A DNA stretch of 64,000 bases from G965216905 sp965216905 (GTDB lineage: Bacteria > Actinomycetota > Acidimicrobiia > Spongiisociales > ZC4RG35), in the NCBI GenBank assembly GCA_965216905.1, contig OZ244213.1:434001-498000 (forward strand), given 5' to 3'. This document shows positions 42,468 to 51,544 of this stretch, one piece after another. Every line of letters starts with the position of its first letter. Position 1 is the stretch's first letter. Below the pieces are notes generated by a model. It did not search any database and was not told where the DNA came from. It saw only the letters and a list, made by a program, of their open reading frames with translations. A program made the translations under genes and the position numbers.

Positions 42468-42878
42468 ATGGATGGATCCGCCGCCAGTGCCCACACCATG
42501 CGTATCGGTCAGGCCGCCGCACTTCTGGGGGTCAGCGTCGACACGCTCCGGCGCTGGGAGGACGACGGCGCGCTCGCCGTTCGTCGCTCGCCCGGCGGTC
42601 AGCGGCTCATACCTGTGGATGAGGTTCGGCGCCTCCTGGGTGTTCACGGCACTCCCCAGCACGCCGTGAACCGCTCTTCGGCCCGGAACCAGTTTCCGGC
42701 GGTCGTGACCCGAGTGGTTGCAAACGACGTATCCGCCAGCGTCGAGATGCAGGCGGGGCCGCACCGACTGGTGGCGCTGACCACCGCCGAATCGGCCAAC
42801 GAACTCGCCCTCGCTCCCGGCGTCGAGGTCGTGGCATCGGTCAAATCCACGAACGTGGTCATCGGCCTGCCGAGATGA
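42468..42878 (+). CDS. HTH (MerR/excisionase-type) regulator fused to a molybdate-binding TOBE domain
   Basis: 136 residues. The N-terminal helix-turn-helix MRIGQAAALLGVSVDTLRRWEDDGALAVRRSPGGQRLIPVDEVRRLLG is of the MerR/HTH_17 type. The C-terminal domain RNQFPAVVTRVVANDVSASVEMQAGPHRLVALTTAESANELALAPGVEVVASVKSTNVVIGLP is a Mop/TOBE molybdate-binding fold, about 65 residues. It should sense intracellular molybdate or tungstate and regulate the modABC genes that start 22 bp downstream. It differs from ModE in having a different DNA-binding domain and a single TOBE unit. Confidence 0.9.
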   Translation: MDGSAASAHTMRIGQAAALLGVSVDTLRRWEDDGALAVRRSPGGQRLIPVDEVRRLLGVHGTPQHAVNRSSARNQFPAVVTRVVANDVSASVEMQAGPHRLVALTTAESANELALAPGVEVVASVKSTNVVIGLPR

Positions 42879-42900
42879 TGCCCATCCGGTTCACACCCTG

Positions 42901-43632
42901 ATGGGGCGGATGCCGCGGTCATGGGCGCTGCTGGTGGTTGCAGGTCTGTGCCTCGCGGCCTGCGGTACCGGTAGCCGGCCTGATGTCACTGTTTTGGCTG
43001 CTGCCTCGCTTTCCCGCGCGATGGACGATCTGGCGACTGCCTTCGTCGCGAGTCACCCGGGCGTGTCGATCGAGATCGCCACCGGTGGGAGCGACTCGCT
43101 CGCTCGGTCGATACTCGATGGCGCACCGGCCGACGTGTTCGCCTCTGCGGACGAACGACAGCTCCAGAGGGTCGAGGAGGCCGGACTGGTCTGGCAAGCC
43201 GGGCTCATGGCCACCAACGGGCTCGCCATCGCCGTCGCCGAAGGGAATCCGTTTCATATCGACGAGCTCGAGGATCTGGTCGACCCCAGAATCGTCGTCG
43301 TGATCGGAGCACCCGGAGTGCCACTTGGGGAGTACACCCGGCAAGCGCTGGCGGAGTCCGGCGTGGACCTGGCGCCGGCCTCCCTCGAGAGCGATGCCCG
43401 CTCGGTGTTGACCAAGATCCAGCTCGGAGAGGCGGATGCCGCGATCGTCTACCGCACCGACGCTCGAGGTGCGGTGTCCGATGTCGAGGCGATCCCCATC
43501 ACCACGGTGGAGGCGCGCTATCCGATCGCGGTACTCCGCGACGCGCCGGCAGTGGCGACCGAATTCCATGCGTTCGTGCTCTCGCCTGCCGGCGCGGAAG
43601 TGCTCCGCCGGCACGGATTCGGTTCTCCATGA
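42901..43632 (+). CDS. modA: Molybdate ABC importer substrate-binding lipoprotein
   Basis: 243 residues. The signal peptide with lipobox is WALLVVAGLCLAACGTGS. The domain begins VTVLAAASLSRAMDDLATAFVASHPGVSIEIATGGSDSLARSILDGAPADVFASADERQLQRVEEAG, the standard ModA oxyanion-binding signature, and ends EFHAFVLSPAGAEVLRRHGF. It captures molybdate or tungstate outside the membrane. It is the second gene of the HTH-TOBE, modA, modB, modC unit, and its stop overlaps the modB ATG. A second in-frame ATG lies three codons in. Confidence 0.95.
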   Translation: MGRMPRSWALLVVAGLCLAACGTGSRPDVTVLAAASLSRAMDDLATAFVASHPGVSIEIATGGSDSLARSILDGAPADVFASADERQLQRVEEAGLVWQAGLMATNGLAIAVAEGNPFHIDELEDLVDPRIVVVIGAPGVPLGEYTRQALAESGVDLAPASLESDARSVLTKIQLGEADAAIVYRTDARGAVSDVEAIPITTVEARYPIAVLRDAPAVATEFHAFVLSPAGAEVLRRHGFGSP

Positions 43633-44441
43633 GCAGGCACCCACCCCCTGGCGTCCCGGCCCAACGACACGGTCCGTTCGAGCGAAGCATCTCGGTGGCC
43701 GCTTTCGTGGCCGCCGCCTTCATCGTCCTCCCGCTGGCCGCCCTGGCCGTTCGGGCTCCCTGGCGAGACCTCACCGCCCTGGTGGTGGACCCGACCGTGC
43801 TCGATGCGCTGCAGGTGTCTCTGGTCACCTCGTTGGCGGCCGCCGGTCTGGCCGTTGGTTTGGGAACTCCCCTGGCGTGGGTCATCGCCCGACGGACGTT
43901 TCCAGGCCGGAACATCCTCCGATCGGTCGTGACCCTCCCGATGGTGCTGCCACCCGTGGTGGCCGGGGTCGGCCTGCTGATGGCGTTCGGGCGAAGGGGC
44001 CTGCTCGGGGGCGCACTCGAGGTGGCCGGCCTACGGCTCCCGTTCACCACGCTCGGTGCGGTGGTTGCCGCGGCGTTCGTATCGATGCCGTTCTACGTCG
44101 TCACGGTCGAGAGCGGCCTGCGCATTCGTGGACAGGATTGGGAGGAAGCCGCCGCAACGCTCGGCGCCGGACCCGCTCATCGGGCCTTTCGGGTCACGCT
44201 CCCGGCGGTTCGCAGCTCGATCGCGGCCGGCCTGGCACTGACGTGGGCTCGGGCGCTCGGCGAGTTCGGCGCCACCATCACCTTCGCCGGCAATCTCCCC
44301 GGAGAGACCCAAACCATGCCGCTTGCCGTCTACGTGGAGTTGCAGACACGACCGGGGGCTGCCGTCGTCCTCAGCCTGATGCTGCTCGTGGTGGCCGGAT
44401 TGGTGCTGATCGCCTCTCGACGACTGGAGACGTGGCGGTGA
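43629..44441 (+). CDS. modB: Molybdate ABC importer permease
   Basis: 270 residues with about six membrane helices (ISVAAFVAAAFIVLPLAALAVRA, LQVSLVTSLAAAGLAVGLGTPLAWVI, VVTLPMVLPPVVAGVGLLMAFG...). The EAA loop is GQDWEEAAATLGAGPAHRAFRVTLPAVRSSIAAGLALTWARALGEFGATITFAGN, the typical ModB/CysU form. Four-base overlaps with modA and modC show translational coupling. Confidence 0.95.
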   Translation: MSRHPPPGVPAQRHGPFERSISVAAFVAAAFIVLPLAALAVRAPWRDLTALVVDPTVLDALQVSLVTSLAAAGLAVGLGTPLAWVIARRTFPGRNILRSVVTLPMVLPPVVAGVGLLMAFGRRGLLGGALEVAGLRLPFTTLGAVVAAAFVSMPFYVVTVESGLRIRGQDWEEAAATLGAGPAHRAFRVTLPAVRSSIAAGLALTWARALGEFGATITFAGNLPGETQTMPLAVYVELQTRPGAAVVLSLMLLVVAGLVLIASRRLETWR

Positions 44442-45484
44442 CGCTCCGAGCAGCGTTCGAGACCACCGCCGGCGACCTGCTCGTCTCCGTCGAGTTGGCG
44501 GTGTCGGCCGGCGAGGTGGTTGCACTGCTCGGGCCATCGGGAGCCGGGAAGACCACCACGCTGCTCTCCCTGGCCGGGATCAGACCGATCCGGTCCGGAC
44601 GGATCACCCTCGACGAGGAGATCTGGGCCGACGCCGAGGCGGGAATCGCCGTTCCACCGGAGCGAAGGCGGCTCGGGGTGGTGTTCCAGGAAAACCGGCT
44701 GTTCCAGCACCGCTCGGTCGAGGAGAACATCGCATTCGGACCGCGGACGCAACGCCGACGGGACACCGAATCGATTACACGCGTATGGATGGAACGACTT
44801 GGTGTCGGCCACCTGGCTGCTCGCTCCCCGAGCGAGCTGTCGGGTGGGGAGGCTCGCCGGGTGGCAATTGCCCGCACACTGGCTTCACAGCCGAGGGCGG
44901 TCGCGTTCGACGAGCCGACCGCTTCCCTCGACGTCGCATCCCGCCAGGAGGTCCGTTCGGTGATCGGCCGTCAGCTCGGCGAGATGGCCGTTCCCTCCCT
45001 GATCGTGACCCACGACCACATCGACGCCGCAATCCTTGCCGATCGGATCGTCGTCCTCGAGGCCGGGCGAATCACCCAACAGGGAAGCCTCGCCGAAGTG
45101 ACGGCTCGCCCTCGCACATCGTGGATCGCCGAGCTCGCCGGCACCAACCTCTGGTCGGGCACTGCCACCGGTCGAGTCGTCGAACTTGCCGAGGGCGCCT
45201 CGCTGGTGGTTGCAGAGTCGATCTCCGGGCCGGTGCTCGTGTCGGTCTCGCCCCGGGCGGTGACCCTGTCACGCCACCGCCCGTCGGGCTCCGCCCGGAA
45301 CGTCTTCGTGGGACGGGTCACGTCGCTCGATCCGATCGGAGACCGGGTCCGGGTGACGGTACGCGGGAAAGTGACCGTCATCGCCGAAGTGACCATGCAG
45401 GCGGTCGAGTCGCTCCACCTGGCCTCCGATGCACCGATCCATGCCTCGGCGAAGGCCACCGAGCTGACGGTCTACCGGAGCTGA
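44438..45484 (+). CDS. modC: Molybdate ABC importer ATP-binding protein
   Basis: 348 residues from GTG 44438; the longer frame upstream overlaps modB. Walker A is LGPSGAGKTTTLL (31-43), the signature is SELSGGEARRVAIARTLASQP, Walker B is AVAFDEPTASLDVAS, and the H-loop is LIVTHDHIDAAILADR. A C-terminal TOBE domain (SARNVFVGRVTSLDPIGDRVRVTVRGKVTVIAEVT) is present as in ModC. It drives molybdate uptake with ModB. The gene converges on the methyltransferase-like gene, four bases away. Confidence 0.95.
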   Translation: MTLRAAFETTAGDLLVSVELAVSAGEVVALLGPSGAGKTTTLLSLAGIRPIRSGRITLDEEIWADAEAGIAVPPERRRLGVVFQENRLFQHRSVEENIAFGPRTQRRRDTESITRVWMERLGVGHLAARSPSELSGGEARRVAIARTLASQPRAVAFDEPTASLDVASRQEVRSVIGRQLGEMAVPSLIVTHDHIDAAILADRIVVLEAGRITQQGSLAEVTARPRTSWIAELAGTNLWSGTATGRVVELAEGASLVVAESISGPVLVSVSPRAVTLSRHRPSGSARNVFVGRVTSLDPIGDRVRVTVRGKVTVIAEVTMQAVESLHLASDAPIHASAKATELTVYRS

Positions 45485-45488
45485 CCAA

Positions 45489-46628
45489 TCAGCGGCGACG
45501 CAGGATCAGGTACAGCTCGTCGAGGAACCAGACATGGTCGTGGGCTTCCAGAACCCGGCGGGTCGAGTCGAGATACGAACCGCTCGACATGGCTGCGGAG
45601 AGCCGGGCTTCGTCGATCTGGCCGACGTAGGCGGCCGCGTTGAAGGCGGCGACCAGCGTCGAGGTACCGATGTGCTCGACTTCCTCCGAGGGCATGGGAT
45701 GCATCTGGTAGCGAATCAATGCCTCCCCGTCCTCGAGATGCGGGAACACCAGGTCGGCATCCTCCGGCGCCACCAGCTGGCGCTTCGCTTCGGCGATCAG
45801 ATCATGCCGATCATGCGGGAAGGGTTCCTCACCCGGCCAGACACCTTGAAGGATCTCCACCCCGGCGTCGCCACCGTACGCATGAATGCCCACCAACCGC
45901 CCGCCCGGGCCGAGCGCTCGCGCCAGCGGGACGACCACATTTGCGACCTTGCGCTCCACCGCGGTCCGGGCCCGATAGGTCTGCGAGGCGATCACGACGT
46001 CGAACCCACCGGGATCGGATCGTTCCGGGACGGGGATCAGGTTGCGGAGGATGAACTCGCGGTCCTTCCGGTAGATGACCAGCACCGCGGGCTCGCGATA
46101 CACGGGATTCCCGGTACGGGCGCTGGTCTCCACGACCCAATCCTCGGCCAGTTGTGGATAGAGGGCTCGAATCTGATCGGCAAACTCGTCGGTGGTCGTG
46201 CCCTCGACCGCCACCTCGCGCCAGATGGGACGGCGGCCGCCCGCAGGGCGTAACGCCGGGGCCTCGGAGAAGCGCATGTTGGTCACCACGAAGACCAGCT
46301 CCGGATGCTCCAAGAGGCGATCGGGGAGCTTGGCAAGCGCTTGCCGTACGTCCTCGATCGAGATCTCCTTGGCGACCACCAGCCATGGAATGTGTGGATG
46401 GATGCGATGGGTCCGTCGCATGACGTGGCTCAGCACGGTCGCGTCCCCCATGCCGGCGTCCAGAATCTTGAGCCCGGGCGAGCCGACCTCGACCGCTGCG
46501 ACTTCTTCGGCGATGCGTTCGGCGACGACCGTCTTCTCATCGGTGGCTGTGACGAAGAGCATGTAGGCGGCGCGCGTGTCGAAGAACCTGCCGACGCGGT
46601 CGGGCCGGTCGCCGGAACTCGCGTTCAT
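45489..46628 (-). CDS. Unknown SAM-dependent methyltransferase-like protein
   Basis: 379 residues from ATG 46628. The start has FFDTRAAYMLFVTATDEKTVVAERIAEEV, then the class I methyltransferase motif I in LKILDAGMGDATVLSHVM (54-71). A middle section includes DGTTTDEFADQIRALYPQLAEDWVVETSARTGNPVYREPAVLVIYRKDREF-like text, then GGFDVVIASQTYRARTAVERKVANVVVPLARALGPGGRLVGIHAYGGD, the motif IV-V part. It may methylate a small molecule or a protein; no closer family is recognised. Its ATG overlaps the guaB1 stop (TGATG), so it is co-translated with guaB1, hinting at a link with purine metabolism. Confidence 0.7.
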   Translation of the reverse strand: MNASSGDRPDRVGRFFDTRAAYMLFVTATDEKTVVAERIAEEVAAVEVGSPGLKILDAGMGDATVLSHVMRRTHRIHPHIPWLVVAKEISIEDVRQALAKLPDRLLEHPELVFVVTNMRFSEAPALRPAGGRRPIWREVAVEGTTTDEFADQIRALYPQLAEDWVVETSARTGNPVYREPAVLVIYRKDREFILRNLIPVPERSDPGGFDVVIASQTYRARTAVERKVANVVVPLARALGPGGRLVGIHAYGGDAGVEILQGVWPGEEPFPHDRHDLIAEAKRQLVAPEDADLVFPHLEDGEALIRYQMHPMPSEEVEHIGTSTLVAAFNAAAYVGQIDEARLSAAMSSGSYLDSTRRVLEAHDHVWFLDELYLILRRR

Positions 46629-48067
46629 CACCAGCTCTCGGCGGTGGGCTTCCCCTCCGCGTACCCGGTCAACGACTGCACCCCGACGATGGCGCGGTGA
46701 TGGAACTCGTCGATCGTCCGTGCGCCCGCATACGTGCAGGCGGAACGGACGCCGGTCACGATGGCGTCGATGATGTCCTCCACGCTGGGTCGGGCCGGGT
46801 CGAGGTACATCCGAGACGCCGAGATCCCCTCCTCGAACATCTCCTTCCGGGCTCGGTCATAGGCGCTCTCCAGGCGGGCGCGACTGCTCACGGCCCGCTT
46901 GGACGCCATCCCGTAGTTCTCCTTGTAGAGCCGGCCGTTCGGATCGCGCAGTGCGTCCGCAGCCGACTCGTGTGTCCCGGCGAACCATGAGCCGATCATC
47001 ACACTCGCGGCCCCTGCCGCCAGCGCCAGGGCGACGTCCCGCGGGTGGCGGACCCCGCCGTCCGCCCACACGTGCCGCCCCGAACGCCGGGCGGCCTCCG
47101 CACACTCGAGCACCGCCGAGAACTGGGGACGACCCACGCCGGTCATCATCCGGGTCGTACACATCGCGCCTGGCCCGACCCCGACCTTGACGATGTCGGC
47201 GCCGGCGCCGACCAACTCGTCGACTCCTTCCGCCGTCACCACGTTGCCGGCGACGAGCGGGACATCGCCATCCACCTTCCGAACGGTCTCGATGGCATCG
47301 ATCATCTTCTGCTGATGCCCGTGAGCGGTGTCGACGACCAGGATGTCGACCTCCGCCTCCAACAGCTCTCGAACTTTGCTCTCGACCTGCCCATTCACGC
47401 CGATGGCGGCCCCCACGAGAAGGCGACCGGCGGCATCCATCGCCGGGTCGTACAGCGTCGCCCGGAGCGCACCCTTGTCCGTGATCACGCCGACCAGGCG
47501 ACCATCTCCATCGACCACGGGCGCCAGCTTCAGACGCTTCTCCGCCAGACGGTCGAACATGGCGGGCGGGTCGAGCGACTCCTCCAGCACGATCGGAGCG
47601 TTGTTCATCACCTCGGAGAGGGCAGTGAAGCGATCAAAGCCGGCCGCGTCGTGTTCGGTGAAGATCCCCACCGGTCGACGCTCGTCATCGATCACCACCA
47701 CCGCCCCGTGGGCACGCTTGTAGATCAGGTTCAGTGCTCCGTTGATCGTCTCGTCGGGTCGGAGCGTGATGGCCGTGTCGACGACGACGTGACTGGCCTT
47801 CACCGATGCCGTCATGTCGGCGATGGCGCCGGGAGGCGTGTCCTGGGGGAACACGGCCAGGCCGCCCCGGCGGGCCACCGTTTCCGCCATTCGACGGCCG
47901 CTGACGGCGGTCATGTTCGCCACGACGACCGGAATGGTGGTCCCGACCTCATCGGGAGTGGTGAGATCCACCTCGGTGCGAGAGGCAACATCGGAGCGGC
48001 CCGGAACGAGAAACACGTCGGAGTAGGTCAGATCGTGGTCGGGTTGGTTCGACCTGCTGAATCTCAC
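46628..48067 (-). CDS. guaB1: GuaB1 family IMP dehydrogenase-related protein (actinobacterial GMP reductase)
   Basis: 479 residues from GTG 48067 (GGAGG upstream). It is an IMPDH/GMPR barrel with an inserted CBS pair (THVVVD..ETINGALNLIYKRAHGAVVVIDDERRPVGIFTEHD and EKRLKLAPVVDGDGRLVGVITDKGALR). The active-site loop is GVGPGAMCTTRMMTGVG, with the nucleophile cysteine near residue 302. The length and the NQPDHDLTYSDVFLVPGRSD opening match actinobacterial GuaB1, shown in mycobacteria to be a CBS-containing GMP reductase (GMP to IMP, NADPH). A true GuaB2-type IMPDH is less likely. Confidence 0.92.
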   Translation of the reverse strand: MRFSRSNQPDHDLTYSDVFLVPGRSDVASRTEVDLTTPDEVGTTIPVVVANMTAVSGRRMAETVARRGGLAVFPQDTPPGAIADMTASVKASHVVVDTAITLRPDETINGALNLIYKRAHGAVVVIDDERRPVGIFTEHDAAGFDRFTALSEVMNNAPIVLEESLDPPAMFDRLAEKRLKLAPVVDGDGRLVGVITDKGALRATLYDPAMDAAGRLLVGAAIGVNGQVESKVRELLEAEVDILVVDTAHGHQQKMIDAIETVRKVDGDVPLVAGNVVTAEGVDELVGAGADIVKVGVGPGAMCTTRMMTGVGRPQFSAVLECAEAARRSGRHVWADGGVRHPRDVALALAAGAASVMIGSWFAGTHESAADALRDPNGRLYKENYGMASKRAVSSRARLESAYDRARKEMFEEGISASRMYLDPARPSVEDIIDAIVTGVRSACTYAGARTIDEFHHRAIVGVQSLTGYAEGKPTAESW

Positions 48068-48148
48068 CGCGACCTCCAGAGCGTTCTCGCCGAGTATGCC
48101 ACGACCGGTGGCGCACGCCTGGCGCCGGTGTAGCGTGATCGGGACGTT

Positions 48149-49096
48149 ATGGATTCTCACCCAACTTCCCACGACAGTTCCGCCGCGCCCGCATCGGGGG
48201 CCGAGCTGCTTCTGCACGTTGCCCGCGGGCTGGCGATGGGCACCGCCGACTCGGTTCCGGGAGTCAGCGGCGGGACCGTTGCCCTGGTGCTCGGCATCTA
48301 TGAGCGGCTGCTGGCGGCCATCGGCAACGCTGCCCGAGCCGTCGTCGCGCTCGTCCGGGCCGACCTGCCCCAGGTGCGAACCCGGCTCCGGGACGTCGAG
48401 TGGCGCCTGATTCTTCCTCTGGGTCTGGGTATCGGCGTCGCCCTGGTCGTCGCCTCCGCAGTCATCCCCGACCTGCTGGAACGCTTTCCCAGTCAGGCGC
48501 GAGCCCTGTTTCTGGGCATGGTGGCGGCCTCGGTGATCATCCCCTGGCGCCGGATCGGACGGCCATCGACGGTCGACGTCGCGGTCGCCGCCGTGGCCGG
48601 CCTCGTCGCCTTCGTGGCGACCGGAATCCCACCCGGCGAGATCGCCGACCCATCGATGATCCAGATCTTCGGCGCGGCAGCCATCGCCATCTGCGCCATG
48701 ATCCTGCCCGGTGTCAGCGGCTCGTATCTGCTCGTGGTGCTGGGCATGTACGCCACCACGCTGGAGGCCGTGCACTGGCGAGACCTGACCTACATTGCCG
48801 TCTTCGGATTGGGAGCTGCGGTGGGTCTCGGCGCCTTCTCCATGGTGTTGAACCGCCTGCTCCGCACCCATCACGACCGGACCATGGCTGCGCTCGTGGG
48901 GCTCATGGCCGGATCGCTGCGGGCGCTGTGGCCGTGGCAGGGATCCGATCGAAGCTTCGAGTCCCCACCGGACGGCCGGTCGGCGGCCATCGTCATCGCG
49001 CTGGTCGTGGCCGGCTTCGCGGCGATCCGCCTTCTGGAGCGGTCCTCCCGGACCGTTGACACCGTGGCACCCGCCAACCATCCTCACCGGCTGTGA
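48149..49096 (+). CDS. DUF368 membrane protein, probable polyprenyl-phosphate transporter
   Basis: 315 residues. The family signature is MGTADSVPGVSGGTVALVLGIYERLLAAI, repeated later in inverted form as GAAAIAICAMILPGVSGSYLLVVLGMYATTLEAV. About eight to ten membrane segments are present. DUF368 proteins (PopT) have been reported to return undecaprenyl phosphate across the membrane for cell-wall synthesis. TAGCGT lies 12 bases before the ATG, and there is no ribosome-binding site. Its stop overlaps the TetR gene GTG, so the two are coupled. Confidence 0.92.
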   Translation: MDSHPTSHDSSAAPASGAELLLHVARGLAMGTADSVPGVSGGTVALVLGIYERLLAAIGNAARAVVALVRADLPQVRTRLRDVEWRLILPLGLGIGVALVVASAVIPDLLERFPSQARALFLGMVAASVIIPWRRIGRPSTVDVAVAAVAGLVAFVATGIPPGEIADPSMIQIFGAAAIAICAMILPGVSGSYLLVVLGMYATTLEAVHWRDLTYIAVFGLGAAVGLGAFSMVLNRLLRTHHDRTMAALVGLMAGSLRALWPWQGSDRSFESPPDGRSAAIVIALVVAGFAAIRLLERSSRTVDTVAPANHPHRL

Positions 49097-49695
49097 CCCA
49101 GGCCGGCACCGAGGACAAGCGGCGAGAGATTCTGGAGGCGTCGGCTCGAGTGATCGCGAGCCGCGGTCTCTGCGAGACCCGCATCTCCGACGTTGCCGAG
49201 ATGATCGGGGTGTCGCCGGCCCTCATCATCTACTACTTCGACACGAAGGATGCGCTGCTGGCCGCCACGCTCGCCCATCAGGAAGCGGAGTTCGGGGCGG
49301 GCCTCGCCGCCATCCTGGATGGGCCCGACACCGCTCGCACCAAGCTGAGAGAGATGATCCGCTACTCGTGTCCCAGTGGATCCGAGCATGAGACCAGCGA
49401 CTCCCAATGGAGATTGTGGTTCGACCTGTGGTCTCGCGCTCGGCACGACCGGAGCTTGGCGGCCGAGCGCGCTCGGCTCGATTCGGGACTGCGTGACAGC
49501 GTCGCCGGCCTGGTTCGGCGCGGCATCCGCGAAGGTGAGTTCGTCACGGTCGACCCCGACCAGTTCGCTCTCGAACTCACGTCGTTGATCGACGGACTCG
49601 CCATCCAGGTGCTGCTCGACGACCCGCAGGTGACCGCTTCGGTGATGGTCGAGACCCTGCTCGGATTCGCCGAACGCAACCTCCTGCCCCACTGA
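49093..49695 (+). CDS. TetR/AcrR family transcriptional regulator
   Basis: 200 residues. The N-terminal HTH is KRREILEASARVIASRGLCETRISDVAEMIGVSPALIIYYFDTKDALLAATLAHQ. The ligand domain includes IRYSCPSGSEHETSDSQWRLWFDLWSRARHDRSLAAERARLD and a BetI/TetR_C_6-like end (LIDGLAIQVLLDDPQVTASVMVETLLGFAERNL). GTG 49093 lies inside the stop of the DUF368 gene, so it may respond to a ligand related to that transporter. Its ligand is unknown. Confidence 0.93.
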   Translation: MTQAGTEDKRREILEASARVIASRGLCETRISDVAEMIGVSPALIIYYFDTKDALLAATLAHQEAEFGAGLAAILDGPDTARTKLREMIRYSCPSGSEHETSDSQWRLWFDLWSRARHDRSLAAERARLDSGLRDSVAGLVRRGIREGEFVTVDPDQFALELTSLIDGLAIQVLLDDPQVTASVMVETLLGFAERNLLPH

Positions 49696-49716
49696 GCGGT
49701 CGCCGGCGGGAACCGA

Positions 49717-50970
49717 TCAACCCGCCACCACCCATCGGACGGTGGAGCGTCGCTGCGCCACCAGGTAGAGCGGAGCTGCGGCCGCCAGCACCACCGCGCC
49801 AACCAGCATGCCCGAGCCGGTGCCGGCCCGATCGGCGACGATGCCGAGCACCACACTCCCGCCCGCTCCCGCCGTCTGGGCCGCCAGCGAGTTGAGGGAC
49901 ATGACCGTGGCGCGATTGGAGGACTCCGCCTCGTCGTGCAGGAGCCCGGCGTGCACAGGATTGGCGGCACCATGCACCGCCAGACAGCCGAGATAGGCGG
50001 CGGCCAAGCCGACCGGGCCCGTCAGAATCCCCATGGCGACCACCGTCCCGCCCTGGGCGATGCGCATGCCCGCCGCAGCCACATGCGAACCCACCCGTTT
50101 GGTGATCGAGCCGATCGTCGCCGCCCCGACTGCCGACGCCACCCACGCGCCGGCCGAGAGCGGGCCCAGAAGAGATGCAGCCCCCTCGGGAGAGCCCAAC
50201 ACCTCACTCAGTCGGACCGGGAACAGCCCCTCGAAACTGGCCATTCCGAACCCCCAGAACAGCTCGACCGCCACCAAGGCAGCCAAGGCGGTTCCGCCGC
50301 GCAGCAGCCGAAGGGAGCCACCGACGATCCCCGGAACGGCCGCCAGTGACACGCTCAGATCGGCCGCACGGGTGGATGGCCGCCCCTCGGTCATCAGCAG
50401 CGCAACGAGAGCCGTGTCCACCAGCCGAAGCGCCAGCGAAATCACCAATGGGAGCCGCAGGGCGCCGACGGACGGGGACGGATCCCAGGCCACCAGCGCC
50501 CCACCCGCCAACGCTCCGGCGGCGATTGCCAGGCCGATGACCACGCCGCCCTTGGCAAGGCGGTCCTCGATGTCGGTATCGGGATCTGCCCACTTGGCAG
50601 CGTCGACGTACCAGGCGTCGAGCGGCCCGCTCTCGAGGGCGCGATACACACCTTGCGCGGCGAATGCGGCTCCGATCCACCACGCCGGTCCCCCGACGAT
50701 CAGCATCCCGAGGAACAGAAGGTCGAAGCCGGCCGCCAACAGCAACACCCGACGGCGGCCGATGGCGTCGGCCAGACCCCCGGTCGGGAGCTCCAGGATC
50801 ATGACCACGATTCCCTGGGCTGCGAACACCCCGCCGAGCTGGGCCAGCGACAACCCTCCATCGACCAGATAGAGCACCATGACCGGGATGAGCAGCCCGG
50901 TCGGAAGCCACCGGGTCGTACGCAGGATCAGAAACCGCCGGAGCAGCGTCGCCGGGGAGCCGGCCGTCAC
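49717..50970 (-). CDS. MFS transporter
   Basis: 417 residues with about 12 hydrophobic segments, beginning LLRRFLILRTTRWLPTGLLIPVMVLYLVDGGLSLAQLGGVFAAQGIVVMILELPTGGLADAIGRRRVLLLAAG. This includes the loop 2-3 motif GGLADAIGRRRVLLL of drug-type MFS proteins. It is coupled (GTGA) to the HTH regulator gene just upstream, so it is probably a regulated exporter of a toxic compound. No substrate can be named. Confidence 0.92.
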   Translation of the reverse strand: MTAGSPATLLRRFLILRTTRWLPTGLLIPVMVLYLVDGGLSLAQLGGVFAAQGIVVMILELPTGGLADAIGRRRVLLLAAGFDLLFLGMLIVGGPAWWIGAAFAAQGVYRALESGPLDAWYVDAAKWADPDTDIEDRLAKGGVVIGLAIAAGALAGGALVAWDPSPSVGALRLPLVISLALRLVDTALVALLMTEGRPSTRAADLSVSLAAVPGIVGGSLRLLRGGTALAALVAVELFWGFGMASFEGLFPVRLSEVLGSPEGAASLLGPLSAGAWVASAVGAATIGSITKRVGSHVAAAGMRIAQGGTVVAMGILTGPVGLAAAYLGCLAVHGAANPVHAGLLHDEAESSNRATVMSLNSLAAQTAGAGGSVVLGIVADRAGTGSGMLVGAVVLAAAAPLYLVAQRRSTVRWVVAG

Positions 50971-51539
50971 AACTGCACTGCTCGAAACGGGAAGGCGTAG
51001 TGGATGAGTCCCACCAACTCGGCATCCTCGTCGTCGGCGGAGGAGGCCTCGTGGAACTCGGCGACCACCTCACGGATCCGCCGATTCAGTTCATCGAGCT
51101 GCTCGGGAGTAACGCGCACGCGGTAGTCGGACATCTCGGCGACATCGCGCCACGCAGCCGGCCATTCGGTCCGAACGTCGAGCCAGTCGTCGACCCGCTG
51201 GGCATACTGACGGTGAGCGTACCGGACCAGCCAGTCGGCGGCGGATCGCTCATCCGGATCGTCCGCGTGGCTGGTCTCGGTGAACGAGTGGTATTCGTGG
51301 GCTGCCTGCCACCAACGCTCCCGCCCGGTCCCTCCCTCCACCTCCTCCGCCAGGCCGGTGCCGCCCAGCCGCCGGAGGTGGTAGCTGGTGGCGCCGCTGT
51401 TGGTGCCAAGCCGCTGCGCCAGCCGTGAGGCGGTGGAGGGGCCCTCGATGCGCAGGAGCGCCAGCATCCGGGCCCGCAGAGGATGGGCAAGTTCGCGGAC
51501 CATGGCGCCGGTGAGGGTGGTGCTCTTGTCGGAAGGCAT
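50967..51539 (-). CDS. ArsR-like winged-helix transcriptional regulator
   Basis: 190 residues from ATG 51539 (a GTG one codon upstream is in frame). The N-terminal winged helix is VRELAHPLRARMLALLRIEGPSTASRLAQRLGTNSGATSYHLRRLGGTGLAEEVEGGTGRERWWQAAHEYHSF. The C-terminal part is helical with many acidic residues (ERSAADWLVRYAHRQYAQRVDDWLD...TPEQLDELNRRIREVVAEFHE). It belongs to the DUF/ArsR-type regulators encoded before MFS exporters. A perfect palindrome overlaps its promoter, which suggests autorepression and control of the exporter. Confidence 0.9.
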   Translation of the reverse strand: MPSDKSTTLTGAMVRELAHPLRARMLALLRIEGPSTASRLAQRLGTNSGATSYHLRRLGGTGLAEEVEGGTGRERWWQAAHEYHSFTETSHADDPDERSAADWLVRYAHRQYAQRVDDWLDVRTEWPAAWRDVAEMSDYRVRVTPEQLDELNRRIREVVAEFHEASSADDEDAELVGLIHYAFPFRAVQL

Positions 51540-51544
51540 CACCG

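Noticed and set aside
46628..48067. Calling the gene IMP dehydrogenase (guaB)
   Set aside because: Length, opening sequence and CBS arrangement match actinobacterial GuaB1, whose characterised member is a GMP reductase.
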